Made by a program: the position numbers and the translations under genes
The notes under the pieces: generated by a model
Database searches by the model: none
Seen by the model: only the letters and a program-made list of their open reading frames with translations
What the model was told of the DNA's origin: nothing
From: Microthrixaceae bacterium
Lineage (GTDB): Bacteria; Actinomycetota; Acidimicrobiia; Acidimicrobiales; Acidimicrobilacustridaceae
Direction: 5' to 3'
DNA: 64,000 bases
NCBI GenBank assembly: GCA_947449015.1
Contig: CANFQA010000004.1
Coordinates: 1 to 64,000, forward strand
Part shown: positions 53,066 to 61,727 of the stretch, one piece after another
Layout of the letters: each line of letters begins with the position of its first letter
Numbering within the stretch: position 1 is the first letter of the stretch

Positions 53066-54811
53066 TCAGCGTGCTCCGCGGAGAAGACGGCCGGGGCGGG
53101 CACCGGTGTCGGTGTCGTGTTCGCGGGTGACGATACCCGCCACGATCGTGGCTCGGTAGCCCTCGGCCTCCTGCACGAGACGACGTGAACCGGCTGGGAG
53201 GTCGTAGCGGACTTCGGGGGGCAAAAGCCGGAGCCGATCCATGTCGATGATGTTGATGTCAGCTCGGTAACCGGCAATGAGTCGACCCCGATCGCCAAGG
53301 CCGTAGAGATCGGCAGTTTCGGAGGTCTGCATCCGCACGGCTGCCTCCAGAGTGATGCGTGGGCCCCGCGTGCGGTCACGGACCCAGTGCGTCAGCAGCA
53401 TGGTGGGCATCGAGGCGTCGACCAAAAGCCCGCAATGGGCGCCAGCATCAGAAAGGCCGATAACTGAGGCCGGATGCGTCAGCATGTCGTGGACACCATC
53501 GAGCGAGCAGTCGGCGTAGTTGTTGATTGCGGCCATCAGAAGTGCGCGACCATCCTGTTCGAGCATGAGGTCGTACATCACCTCGAGCGGTGACACCCCT
53601 CGCAGCGCAGCGATCCCAGCCACGCTGTGTTCTGGCAGCGGCTCTGCCTCGACCTGGTTGGTGATGGGAAAAATGATGGCTGCAGCATTTTGGGCAAACG
53701 CCGCGATGCCCTCGAATAATTCACCGGAAAGCGGAAGATCCTCTTCGGCAAGGATCGCTGCGCGCACCTCGGGTCGCCGCAACTCGGTGACGAGCGCTTC
53801 GAGGTCTCCTGCGTGCGTGGTGGCAAGCGCCACATAGCTGGGACGACGCATGAAGGCATGCGAGGTGGTGAGCCCGAGCAGGAGCCCCTGCGACTTTGCC
53901 GAAACCTGGGGAATGACCACAGCACCATCGGCCCGCGCTGCCAGTGCGCCATCAAGCACCTCGCGGTAAAGACCGGGATTCGTCGGGATCTGTGCCAGCA
54001 CCGGCGAGACAGTGATGCCGAACTCGAGCGAGAGTCGACGCATCCAGTCGAGCTCCTTCAACACCTCCTCAGGGTCCTGACTGGTAGTTCCGAGCGGCGC
54101 GAGTTGGAACACCACACGACCAGCACCCGAAGCTGCTGCAGCAATCGGCCAAAGCTCGTCAGCGGTGGCAAATGTGCCCGGAACGAAATTGCCGTCTGGT
54201 GCGCGATGGCTGAACGTACGAGAGGTGGAGAATCCGAGTGCACCGGCGTGCACTGCTTCGGCAACCAGTGCCGCCATGGCGTCGACCTCTTCGGCGGTTG
54301 CTGTGGTGTCGCCGATAGCTCGATCGCCCATAACCCAAACACGAAGTGCTCCGTGGGTGATCTGGGTACCCACATCCATCGACCACGAGCGCTTTTCAAG
54401 TGCGTCGAGATACTCGGGGAAGGTGACCCAGTCCCAGGTCATTCCCTCGGTCATTGCCACACCCGGAATGTCTTCGACGCCCTCCATTAACTGCACGAGC
54501 TGCTCACGCCGCTCCGGAAGCACTGGCGCGAATCCGACGCCGCAATTTCCCGCCACGATGGTGGTGACACCATGTGATGCGGAAGGCTCAAGCAGGTCAT
54601 CCCATGTGATCTGGCCATCGAAGTGTGTGTGGGTGTCAACGAATCCGGGAGTGACCACCAGCCCAGTGGCGTCGATTTCTCGAACGGCCGACTCATGCAC
54701 CGTTCCTCCCACCTGCATGAGCAGGCCATCGAGCACCGCAACATCGCCAATGAATCGGGCGCGGCCGGTACCGTCCAAAATTGTTCCGTTACGAATGATG
54801 AGATCGAACAT
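53066..54811 (-). CDS. D-aminoacylase-like amidohydrolase
   Basis: 581 aa metal-dependent amidohydrolase of the N-acyl-D-amino-acid deacylase group. FDLIIRNGTILDG start, metal-binding GFVDTHTHFDGQITWDD (HxH near residue 60), the VAGNCGVGFAP segment with the Cys ligand, ALGFSTSR, SDAGAHCG with the catalytic Asp and RGRLIAGYRADI near the end. Many actinobacterial members act on ring amides or are of unknown substrate. ATG at 54811 with a G-rich ribosome site; a longer frame adds 15 poorly typical residues. Divergent from the luciferase-like gene. Confidence 0.93.
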   Translation of the reverse strand: MFDLIIRNGTILDGTGRARFIGDVAVLDGLLMQVGGTVHESAVREIDATGLVVTPGFVDTHTHFDGQITWDDLLEPSASHGVTTIVAGNCGVGFAPVLPERREQLVQLMEGVEDIPGVAMTEGMTWDWVTFPEYLDALEKRSWSMDVGTQITHGALRVWVMGDRAIGDTTATAEEVDAMAALVAEAVHAGALGFSTSRTFSHRAPDGNFVPGTFATADELWPIAAAASGAGRVVFQLAPLGTTSQDPEEVLKELDWMRRLSLEFGITVSPVLAQIPTNPGLYREVLDGALAARADGAVVIPQVSAKSQGLLLGLTTSHAFMRRPSYVALATTHAGDLEALVTELRRPEVRAAILAEEDLPLSGELFEGIAAFAQNAAAIIFPITNQVEAEPLPEHSVAGIAALRGVSPLEVMYDLMLEQDGRALLMAAINNYADCSLDGVHDMLTHPASVIGLSDAGAHCGLLVDASMPTMLLTHWVRDRTRGPRITLEAAVRMQTSETADLYGLGDRGRLIAGYRADINIIDMDRLRLLPPEVRYDLPAGSRRLVQEAEGYRATIVAGIVTREHDTDTGARPGRLLRGAR

Positions 54812-54899
54812 GGCTCCCCCCGGAGATCGAGACCTCAGTCTCCCACAAAGCTTCATCGCCCCCGAAGCGAACAGGGGAAGCCGTCAGCGAAATATGGGC

Positions 54900-54905
54900 C
54901 ATGAT
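54900..54905 (+). promoter_or_regulatory. Putative leaderless -10 (CATGAT) for luciferase-like gene
   Basis: CATGAT, one base from TATGAT, six bases before the ATG at 54912. Supports that ATG over the upstream ATG at 54894. Confidence 0.35.
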
Positions 54906-54911
54906 CTGGGT

Positions 54912-55793
54912 ATGGATATCTCAATGACGATGCCCACCATGGTCCCCCACGGCCGTCAGGAGACGCTTCAGTGGTGTCGAGCGGTGGACGAAGGCCCATG
55001 GGCCAGCTTGGCCATCCCCGAGCGAGTCACCTACCCAAGCCACGCGTGGACCGTTGAACTTTCCGCAGCCGCAGCGCTCACCGAGCGGGTTCGGCTCTGG
55101 ACCACGATCATTGTTCTCCCGGCCCACGATGCCGTCGACGTTGCCAAGCAACTGGCCTCAGTCGATCAATTGAGTGCCGGACGCCTCACCGTGGGCGTGG
55201 GGGTCGGCGGACGAGAGCATGACTACCGCGCCATCAATGGTTCCTTCGACCGCAGATGGGCCCGCATGGATGAACAGGTTTCGACCATACGCCGGATATG
55301 GAACGGAGAACCGCCGTTTGAGGGCGCGGATCCCGTCGGCCCCCCGCCAGTGCAGCCTGGTGGACCGCCCTTTGTCGCAGGTGTCATGGGACCCAAGGCG
55401 CTCGCAAGGTCGGCGAAGTGGGCAATCGGCGTCGACGACGGCTCCACAGTTTTTGGCATCGATCCGGCAGCCACCGCTGAGGCGTTCGACCGGATCCGTT
55501 CTGCGTGGGCTGAAGCGGGCCGAACTGACGCACCGCATATCTCCGCAAGCCTTTGGTATGCACTGGGCGACGGAGCAGAGACCCGGCTCTATGACTATGG
55601 CTACTCGTACATGAAGATTTTCGGCGATGAACTCGCCGAAGTAATGGCTGGAATGCTGGCCACCACCACTCCCGCTGCGCTTGCCTCGGCAGTGGCAACA
55701 CTCGACGAACTTGGTTGTGACGAACTGTTCTTGGTTCCGACCACCGCAGACGTCACCGAACTCGACCGCACTCGCGACGCACTGGGGATCTGA
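54912..55793 (+). CDS. Luciferase-like (F420/FMN) oxidoreductase 1
   Basis: 293 aa bacterial-luciferase-like TIM barrel. WASLAIPERVTYPSHAW, LTERVRLWTTIIVLPAHDAVDVAKQLASVDQLSAGR and GVGVGGREHDY are the classic core; C-terminal barrel follows. Length fits the F420-dependent class; FMN-dependent use cannot be excluded. ATG 54912. The aldo/keto reductase gene starts one base after its stop, so the two form an operon that probably carries out successive oxidations or reductions on one substrate. Divergent from the D-aminoacylase-like gene. Confidence 0.92.
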   Translation: MDISMTMPTMVPHGRQETLQWCRAVDEGPWASLAIPERVTYPSHAWTVELSAAAALTERVRLWTTIIVLPAHDAVDVAKQLASVDQLSAGRLTVGVGVGGREHDYRAINGSFDRRWARMDEQVSTIRRIWNGEPPFEGADPVGPPPVQPGGPPFVAGVMGPKALARSAKWAIGVDDGSTVFGIDPAATAEAFDRIRSAWAEAGRTDAPHISASLWYALGDGAETRLYDYGYSYMKIFGDELAEVMAGMLATTTPAALASAVATLDELGCDELFLVPTTADVTELDRTRDALGI

Positions 55794-55794
55794 C

Positions 55795-56736
55795 ATGACT
55801 GATATGACCTACCGCACACTCGGCACCTCTGGCCTCATGGTCTCGACCGTGGGCCTTGGCTGCAACAACTTCGGGATGCGCATCGATGCTGATGCAACAC
55901 AGCATGTCGTCGATGCAGCCATTGAGGCCGGCATCACCCTGTTCGACACAAGCGACAGTTACGGCGACTCCGAACTGTTCCTCGCCAAGGCACTCGGCTC
56001 TCGGCGCGATCAGGTCGTCATCGCAACCAAGTTCGGCAGCGACCTGCGCGGCGCCAATGGCCCCGACTGGGATGCGCGCGGATCACGTCGCTACATCCGG
56101 CGAGCAGTTGAGCGATCACTGAAACGTCTCGGCACTGACCACATCGATCTGTACCAACTCCACAAACCCGATCCCAACACGCCGATCGAAGAGACTCTCG
56201 CCGCACTGAGTGAACTCGTGCGAGACGGACTTATCCGCTACATCGGTTCCTCCAATCTGAAGGGCTGGCAGATCGCGGACGCGGAATGGAAGTCCCGTGC
56301 GAACGGCACCGAACGTTTCATCAGCGCCCAGAACCTCTACAGCTTCATAGAGCGCGGTATCGAAGATGAAGTCATCCCTGCATGCGAGGCCTACGGGGTG
56401 GGCATGCTTCCCTACTTCCCTCTTGCCAGCGGACTACTCACCGGTAAGTACCAGCGCGGCCAGGAACCCCCTGCCGACGGACGCATCACGGCCTGGGGCA
56501 TGAACGCCATGCTCAGCGATCGCAACTTCGACATTGTCGAGGCACTGACAACCTTCGCCACCGAACGCGACATCACCCTGCTCGACGTGGCCATGGGTGG
56601 CCTTGCGGCACAGTCAACTGTCTCATCAGTGATCGCCGGGGCCACCACTGCCGAACAGGTACGGGCTAATGCCGCCGCCGGCCTCTGGGTCCCGAGCGCT
56701 GAGGATCACAAGGCGCTGCGCGCTCTAGTGGCCTGA
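55795..56736 (+). CDS. Aldo/keto reductase
   Basis: 313 aa NADPH-dependent (beta/alpha)8 reductase. Catalytic tetrad elements: FDTSDSYGDSE (Asp and Tyr), IATKFGSDLRG (Lys) and LYQLHKPDPN (His). C-terminal VIAGATTAEQV is the cofactor-binding loop. Similar to YajO/IolS/Tas-type reductases. ATG at 55795 is chosen; the open frame begins earlier but within the luciferase-like gene. One base from the upstream stop. Confidence 0.94.
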   Translation: MTDMTYRTLGTSGLMVSTVGLGCNNFGMRIDADATQHVVDAAIEAGITLFDTSDSYGDSELFLAKALGSRRDQVVIATKFGSDLRGANGPDWDARGSRRYIRRAVERSLKRLGTDHIDLYQLHKPDPNTPIEETLAALSELVRDGLIRYIGSSNLKGWQIADAEWKSRANGTERFISAQNLYSFIERGIEDEVIPACEAYGVGMLPYFPLASGLLTGKYQRGQEPPADGRITAWGMNAMLSDRNFDIVEALTTFATERDITLLDVAMGGLAAQSTVSSVIAGATTAEQVRANAAAGLWVPSAEDHKALRALVA

Positions 56737-56798
56737 AGAACCCAAGCAAAGCCACCAAAGGCGGCGCCTGATGGCGCATGGCCGAGGCGGCCCATCGC

Positions 56799-57221
56799 TC
56801 AGTTGGTCAGCGGTCCGACGTCGGTGAGTTCTACCGTGTTACCTGCGGGGTCCATCACAAACGCGGCGCGCACTGGAATTCCAAAATCCAAACGGGTCGA
56901 TGGTTCCCCGGGGAACACGACCCCACGTTCCCGAAGCGCTGTAATTGTGTCCTCCCAGCGCTCGGCGGGGATGTGCAGAGCCAGATGCGGAAAACCGGGA
57001 CCGGGGACCGGCATGGTGTCGCTCTCGATGAAGTGAAGTTGCAACGAACCAACGCGCAGCCACATACCGGGTATCCCGAGGTCAGGACGAGGCAACTCGG
57101 TCAGCCCTAAGACCCCGCAGTAGAACGATCGGGCCTCATCAAGATTGGTGGCCACAATTGCCACATGCGAGAAACCCTCGATGATCGCCGAATTTTCCAC
57201 ACCACTCTCAGCACCACTCAT
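56799..57221 (-). CDS. VOC (glyoxalase/dioxygenase-fold) protein
   Basis: 140 aa, paired beta-alpha-beta-beta-beta modules. SHVAIVATNLDEARSFYCGVLGL begins the first module (metal His at about 19), LQLHFIE and GFPHLALHI carry further candidate ligands, and FVMDPAGNTVELTDV the closing Glu. Could act as a dioxygenase, isomerase or epimerase (methylmalonyl-CoA-epimerase-like). Its start overlaps the upstream CoA-transferase stop by ATGA, so it probably acts on a related acyl-CoA. Confidence 0.9.
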   Translation of the reverse strand: MSGAESGVENSAIIEGFSHVAIVATNLDEARSFYCGVLGLTELPRPDLGIPGMWLRVGSLQLHFIESDTMPVPGPGFPHLALHIPAERWEDTITALRERGVVFPGEPSTRLDFGIPVRAAFVMDPAGNTVELTDVGPLTN

Positions 57222-58405
57222 TGCACAACTCCTTTCGCCCGAAGCTCTTCAATGCGATCAGCGTGTCCCAGCTCCGAAAGGATTTCATCGGTGTGCTGCC
57301 CCAATGTTGGCGATGGCCCACCAAGCGCAGCCGGCGTGCCGCTGAACTGCGCGGGGTGACGGGGCTGCCGCAGTCGTCCACCAATCGGATGTATGGATTC
57401 CTCGAACAGACCCATAGCGATGGCGTGCTCGTCCTCGTGCATTTCGGCAGGAGACACCACTAACGCGAACGGTACGTTCAATTGGTCCATACGCTGGAGT
57501 GCCTCGGCGCAGGTCATATCGCGGGTGGCTGCGTGGCAACCCCGCAGGATCTCTGCGGTGAGCTGTGGGTTTTTGCGTCGTTCGCCGATTGTGGCGACCC
57601 GGGGATCGTCATGTCCTTCAACACCAAGCGCTGTGCACATGCCATGGAAGTCGGCATCAGAGGTCGGGGTGGCAATGCCCCAACCATCGATGAATCGGAA
57701 CGGTCGTGAACCCTGGGTGAAACTGGAGTTCATCGAGCGATCGCTGTCGAGCATGACTTCGTTTCCAGCGGAATCAGCCCATAGGAACGAAACAACAGCG
57801 TCGGTCATGGAGAGTTTCACGTGCTGTCCGCCCGCTCCCCGCTCGCGGGCGAGCAGCGCGGCGGTGATGGCCTGCACGGCGTACATAGCCGTGATCTTGT
57901 CGGCTGCGGTCTGGCGCAGGAAGACGGGATCACCGACCTCAGGGTCAGATTGATTGGTCCCAAGGCCGGCGTAGGCCTGGATGACGGTGTCATAGGCACC
58001 CTTATGGGCATAGGGGCCAACGTCGCCGAAACCAGAAAGCGAAACGTAAATCAGCTCGGGATGATCGGCAGACAACGCCTCGTAGCCCAGACCGGCACGA
58101 TCAAGCGCGCCGGGTCGAAAGTTCTGGATGAAGACATCGGCGCCCGCAACCAGTTCACGAACAATGGCAGCACCCTGCGGAGTTGTGAGATCGAGAGCGA
58201 TTGAGCGTTTCCCGCGGTTGCATGCTTGAAACAACGCAGAAACGCCGTTGACTGCGACGCCGACCCATCGCGCAAGGTCGCCGAGGCCGAGACGTTCGAT
58301 CTTGATGACCTCCGCCCCCTGGTCGCCAAGCAGCGCTGCCGGATATGGGCCGGTCAGTGCAGTGGAACAGTCAATGATGCGGATGCCGTCAAGTGCGCCG
58401 GGCAT
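57218..58405 (-). CDS. CaiB/BaiF-type (class III) CoA transferase
   Basis: 395 aa. Begins MPGALDGIRIIDCSTALTGPYP and continues LLGDQGAEVIKIERLGLGDLAR, both hallmark segments; NRGKRSIALDLTTPQG and VFIQNFRPGALDRAGLGYE follow. The Asp in GAYDTVIQAYAG is probably the nucleophile that forms the mixed anhydride. Transfers CoA between carboxylic acids, an alternative to ATP-dependent activation. ATG at 58405 with GAGGGGGG upstream; co-directional with the ABC exporter genes and coupled to the VOC gene. Confidence 0.94.
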   Translation of the reverse strand: MPGALDGIRIIDCSTALTGPYPAALLGDQGAEVIKIERLGLGDLARWVGVAVNGVSALFQACNRGKRSIALDLTTPQGAAIVRELVAGADVFIQNFRPGALDRAGLGYEALSADHPELIYVSLSGFGDVGPYAHKGAYDTVIQAYAGLGTNQSDPEVGDPVFLRQTAADKITAMYAVQAITAALLARERGAGGQHVKLSMTDAVVSFLWADSAGNEVMLDSDRSMNSSFTQGSRPFRFIDGWGIATPTSDADFHGMCTALGVEGHDDPRVATIGERRKNPQLTAEILRGCHAATRDMTCAEALQRMDQLNVPFALVVSPAEMHEDEHAIAMGLFEESIHPIGGRLRQPRHPAQFSGTPAALGGPSPTLGQHTDEILSELGHADRIEELRAKGVVQ

Positions 58406-58425
58406 GGGACCCCCCTCGGTCATGC

Positions 58426-59235
58426 TCAGGTGCTGCGACGGTACCGCCATACGGCAAGCGGCACGAACAGCACCAGAAGAACCACGCACCAGATGAGAGC
58501 CGGGATCACCCATCGAGCAGTCGGTCCGCCCTCGGTGAGCGCTCGCACCGAATTGATCACGAGGCTCACCGGCTGATGTTCTGCGAAGGCTCGAAGCCAA
58601 CCCGGCATTGTTGATGCCGGCACAAAGGCCGTTGAAGCGAACGTCAATGGGAACAGAATCGGAAACGCCATCAACTGAGCAACTTCGCTATTCGGAGCCG
58701 ACAATCCGATGCAGGCGAATCCCCAGGAGATCGCGTAGGCGAAGAACAGCATGAGAAGTACCGCCCCGCCGAAGGCCAAGGCGTTCGTATGGATCCGGAA
58801 CCCCACGGCGAAACCGACAAGCGTGATGATCACGATGACGACAATGTTGCGGAGCAGATCTGAGGTCGTTCGGCCAGCAAGTACCGCAGAGCGCGCCATC
58901 GGGAGGGATCGGAAGCGCTCAATGAGACCCTTCTGAAGATCCTCGGCAAGACCGATACTGGTGTTGATCGAACCGAACATCACGGTCTGAACGAAGATGC
59001 CCGCCATGAGGTAGTCGACATAGTTCATACCCGGCGTGGCGATGGCGCCGCCGAATACGTACCGAAACAGCAATACGAACATGATCGGCTGCACACTGGA
59101 GAAGAACAACGACTCTGGGATGCGGACGTAGCCGATGAGATTTCGTTCAGTCACCACCATGGCATCGCCCACCGTCCGGCGAATGCGCGAGCGCTTCATT
59201 GGCATTGCTGCCTCGGGAAGTACCGATGCGGTCAT
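58426..59235 (-). CDS. ABC-2 type transporter permease (DrrB-like)
   Basis: 269 aa with six hydrophobic helices. VTERNLIGYVRIPESLFFSSVQPIMFVLLF and YLMAGIFVQTVMF near the N-terminus, GLIERFRSLPMARSAVLAGR as the cytosolic coupling region and a VIPALIWCVVLLVLFVPLAVWRYRR end match daunorubicin-resistance type (DrrB) exporters. Start overlaps the ATPase stop (ATGA). Predicted to export a hydrophobic compound, perhaps a toxic pathway intermediate; substrate unknown. Confidence 0.93.
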   Translation of the reverse strand: MTASVLPEAAMPMKRSRIRRTVGDAMVVTERNLIGYVRIPESLFFSSVQPIMFVLLFRYVFGGAIATPGMNYVDYLMAGIFVQTVMFGSINTSIGLAEDLQKGLIERFRSLPMARSAVLAGRTTSDLLRNIVVIVIITLVGFAVGFRIHTNALAFGGAVLLMLFFAYAISWGFACIGLSAPNSEVAQLMAFPILFPLTFASTAFVPASTMPGWLRAFAEHQPVSLVINSVRALTEGGPTARWVIPALIWCVVLLVLFVPLAVWRYRRST

Positions 59236-60194
59236 GACTCCTCCTCAACGTCGGTGGTTTCTGCCTTGCGGCCAGTGAGGCTAAGAAACACATCATCCAG
59301 ACTCGGCTCACGCAGGGCCATGCGATTGGCGACCAATCCACCTGTCTCCAACTCACGAAGGGCAAGCATTACCTGCGAGGGTCCCGCATCAACACTGAGT
59401 TCGAGTAGTGAGCCATCCACCACAACACCACCGTTCCAAGAGCCACGGAAGAGTGCAGCGGCTCGCTCAGCAGTCTCAGGGTCAACAAATCCGAGATCGA
59501 GAACCGTTTCCCCCAGATCGGCCTTGAGTTCGGCTGCAGTTCCCTCTGCGATCACAGCACCGCGGTCAATCACAACGATCTGATCGGCAAGCCTGTCTGC
59601 CTCCTCGAGATACTGCGTGGTGAGCAACACAGTGGTGCCGGCGGCAACCAACTCTTCAACAACTGCCCACACCGCGTTGCGGCTCTTCGGGTCAAGTCCC
59701 GTCGTGGGTTCATCAAGGAACAACACCGGTGGCCGATGCACCAGCGCCGCAGCGATGTCGAGTCGTCGGCGCATACCGCCGGAATAGGTTTTCGAGGTGC
59801 GGTTCGCCGCGCCTGTGAGATCGAATCGCTCGAGAAGTTCATCAGCGATGCGGGATGCGTCGCGTCGCGAAAGTTGGAGCAGCTGCCCGACCATGCGCAG
59901 ATTCTCACGTCCGGTCAGGTTCTCATCGACCGCCGCGTACTGTCCGGCCAGCCCGATACTGGATCGAACCTGGTTGGCCTGCTTCAGGACATCGAACCCG
60001 TTGACCGTGGCACGTCCACTGTCGGGTGTCAGCGTGGTTGTGAGCACTCTCACCGTTGTGGTCTTACCCGAACCGTTGGGCCCGAGAAGTCCGAGCACCG
60101 TCCCCTGCTCAACGCGCAGATTCACGCCATTAAGGGCGCGGACATCCGCTCCGAAAGTTTTTACAAGGCCTTCAGCCTCGATTGCGTAGTTCAT
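59232..60194 (-). CDS. ABC-2 type transporter ATPase (DrrA-like)
   Basis: 320 aa. Walker A GPNGSGKTTT, signature YSGGMRRRLDIA, Walker B VLFLDEPTTGLD, H-loop LLTTQYLEEA; the C-terminal 70 residues form the DrrA-type regulatory tail. Works with the adjacent DrrB-like permease. ATG with GAGGATAA upstream. It lies upstream of the CoA-transferase gene on the same strand, 25 bases after the SnoaL-like gene. Confidence 0.95.
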   Translation of the reverse strand: MNYAIEAEGLVKTFGADVRALNGVNLRVEQGTVLGLLGPNGSGKTTTVRVLTTTLTPDSGRATVNGFDVLKQANQVRSSIGLAGQYAAVDENLTGRENLRMVGQLLQLSRRDASRIADELLERFDLTGAANRTSKTYSGGMRRRLDIAAALVHRPPVLFLDEPTTGLDPKSRNAVWAVVEELVAAGTTVLLTTQYLEEADRLADQIVVIDRGAVIAEGTAAELKADLGETVLDLGFVDPETAERAAALFRGSWNGGVVVDGSLLELSVDAGPSQVMLALRELETGGLVANRMALREPSLDDVFLSLTGRKAETTDVEEES

Positions 60195-60219
60195 TTATCC
60201 TCGTTCAGGGGAAACGCCG

Positions 60220-60648
60220 TCAACCGAACGTTATCTCTCGACGCGCGACGCGCCATCCGGCATCGGTGCGTACCGCCGTATCGCGGTAATGCCCGACGAG
60301 TTTGAGTTCAGCTTGGGTGTCGGTATTCACGAAGTACATCCAGTAGGAATCGGCGATGGCCTCGTCTGGACTCGCGAATTCCATTGCCGTGCCCGCGATC
60401 ATGTGGCGAGAATTACTTCCCGGACCGACACCGCCTTCAGCCCGGCGTTCGGCGCTTCCACGGCGAATGTCCTCGCGACCATGTCTCGGAGCCCCCGGCA
60501 TCAACCACTCGGCGTCTTCGGTAAAGAGTTCTGCGTACTGATCAACCGAGCCCAGCCCATCGGCATACTGCGCCAAGCGCACGATGAGAGATCGCACGGC
60601 AAGCTCGTCAGCTGCTGACTGACCAGGATCAGAATGGCGGTTGGGCAC
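60220..60648 (-). CDS. SnoaL-like/NTF2-fold protein
   Basis: 142 aa, alpha+beta cone of the NTF2-like superfamily. ELAVRSLIVRLAQYADGLGSVDQYAELFTEDAEWLM is the helical N-half with a conserved Asp, followed by a HGREDI segment and strands ending GWRVARREITFG. Members include small subunits of ring-hydroxylating dioxygenases, ketosteroid isomerases and polyketide cyclases; here the cofactor-free isomerase/dehydratase type is likely. GTG start with an excellent AAGGAG site. Heads the exporter-CoA transferase-VOC transcription unit. Confidence 0.88.
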   Translation of the reverse strand: MPNRHSDPGQSAADELAVRSLIVRLAQYADGLGSVDQYAELFTEDAEWLMPGAPRHGREDIRRGSAERRAEGGVGPGSNSRHMIAGTAMEFASPDEAIADSYWMYFVNTDTQAELKLVGHYRDTAVRTDAGWRVARREITFG

Positions 60649-60728
60649 AAGAACTCCTTGAGTGGTGGTGCGCCATTGTCGCAGGAGAAGCGAGCGATTT
60701 GGGGGAGGAACCGTGGCAGGATTCCCCT

Positions 60729-61721
60729 ATGGAGATCTCAATCGGTGTCGTTCCTGGTCCAGATGCTGTTCGACGGGCCCAGCTTGCAGAGGAACTCGGC
60801 TTTTCGCGTGTCTGGCTCTACGACTCCGCTGCGATCTACGAGGACATCTGGATGAACCTCACTGAGATCGTGGCGAACACCTCGATCGACGTCGGCACGG
60901 CAGTTCTCGTCCCAAACCTTCGTCACGTAATGACCACTGCTTCGGCCATTGCCACTCTCGAGCGAATGGCTCCGGGACGTCTCACGGCTGCGTTCGGGAC
61001 CGGCCTCACGGCGCGATGGGTTCTTGGGAAGTCCGCTCTCTCCTGGGCAACGCTGCGCACCTATGTCGAACAGCTACGCGGACTTCTGCATGGCGAGACA
61101 GTCACCGTCGCCGGAGCTCGTGCTCAGATGATTCACCTTCCGCACCTGGCTGCCCAGCGCCCGATCAACACTCCCCTTCTCATGTCAGCGCTCGGCCCGA
61201 AGGGGTTGGCCATCACCGCCGAGATGGTGGCTGCCGGAACTATCGATGGACTTATTGACACTGAGGGCGCGGACGGACCATTCGGTCGCCGCGTACAAAT
61301 GGTTTCCGGCACCGTTCTGGACTCCGGAGAGGATGGTTCGACTGCGCGAGTGCGCGATGCCGTTGGTCCGTGGTTGGTGGTCGGACATCACTATGTCTGG
61401 CAGCAGTACCCCGAGGTTCTCCCCGCAATGCCCGCCGGCACTGAATGGCTCGCAGGCGTAGAGGCCGACCGACCAGAAGGGGAACGACACTTAATCGTCC
61501 ACGAAGGTCATGTCACCGACGTCAGCGATCGGGACCGTCAGATTCTTGACGCCACCGACGATGCATCGATCCTCGCTGCTGGTTGGGTGGGCGATCGAGA
61601 TGCCATCGCAGAGCGCGCAGCACTGAGCGCGCAACGAGGCGTCACCGAACTGCTCTACACACCGGCCGGTTCCGATGTGGAACGCGAAATGCGGGCATTC
61701 GCAGCCGCCACGATCCGCTGA
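60729..61721 (+). CDS. Luciferase-like (F420/FMN) oxidoreductase 2
   Basis: 330 aa. ISIGVVPGPDAVRRAQLAEELGFSRVWLYDSAAIYED at the N-terminus, a T-T-A-S-A-I-A-T-L-E-R segment and AFGTGLTARW near the middle fit the F420-dependent luciferase-like family (methylenetetrahydromethanopterin-reductase-like). Long insertion and C-terminal part are less typical. ATG at 60729 with a CAGGAT hexamer six bases upstream; an earlier in-frame ATG is less likely. A large membrane protein gene follows after six bases on the same strand. Confidence 0.9.
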   Translation: MEISIGVVPGPDAVRRAQLAEELGFSRVWLYDSAAIYEDIWMNLTEIVANTSIDVGTAVLVPNLRHVMTTASAIATLERMAPGRLTAAFGTGLTARWVLGKSALSWATLRTYVEQLRGLLHGETVTVAGARAQMIHLPHLAAQRPINTPLLMSALGPKGLAITAEMVAAGTIDGLIDTEGADGPFGRRVQMVSGTVLDSGEDGSTARVRDAVGPWLVVGHHYVWQQYPEVLPAMPAGTEWLAGVEADRPEGERHLIVHEGHVTDVSDRDRQILDATDDASILAAGWVGDRDAIAERAALSAQRGVTELLYTPAGSDVEREMRAFAAATIR

Positions 61722-61727
61722 CGATCG

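Noticed and set aside
54165-54911. N-terminal extension of the luciferase-like gene.
   Set aside because: The extension lies antisense within the D-aminoacylase-like gene; family sequence begins at 54912.
56764-56777. GCGCC-TGAT-GGCGC stem-loop between the aldo/keto reductase and VOC genes.
   Set aside because: Only a 5-bp stem and no T-run; a weak convergent terminator at best.
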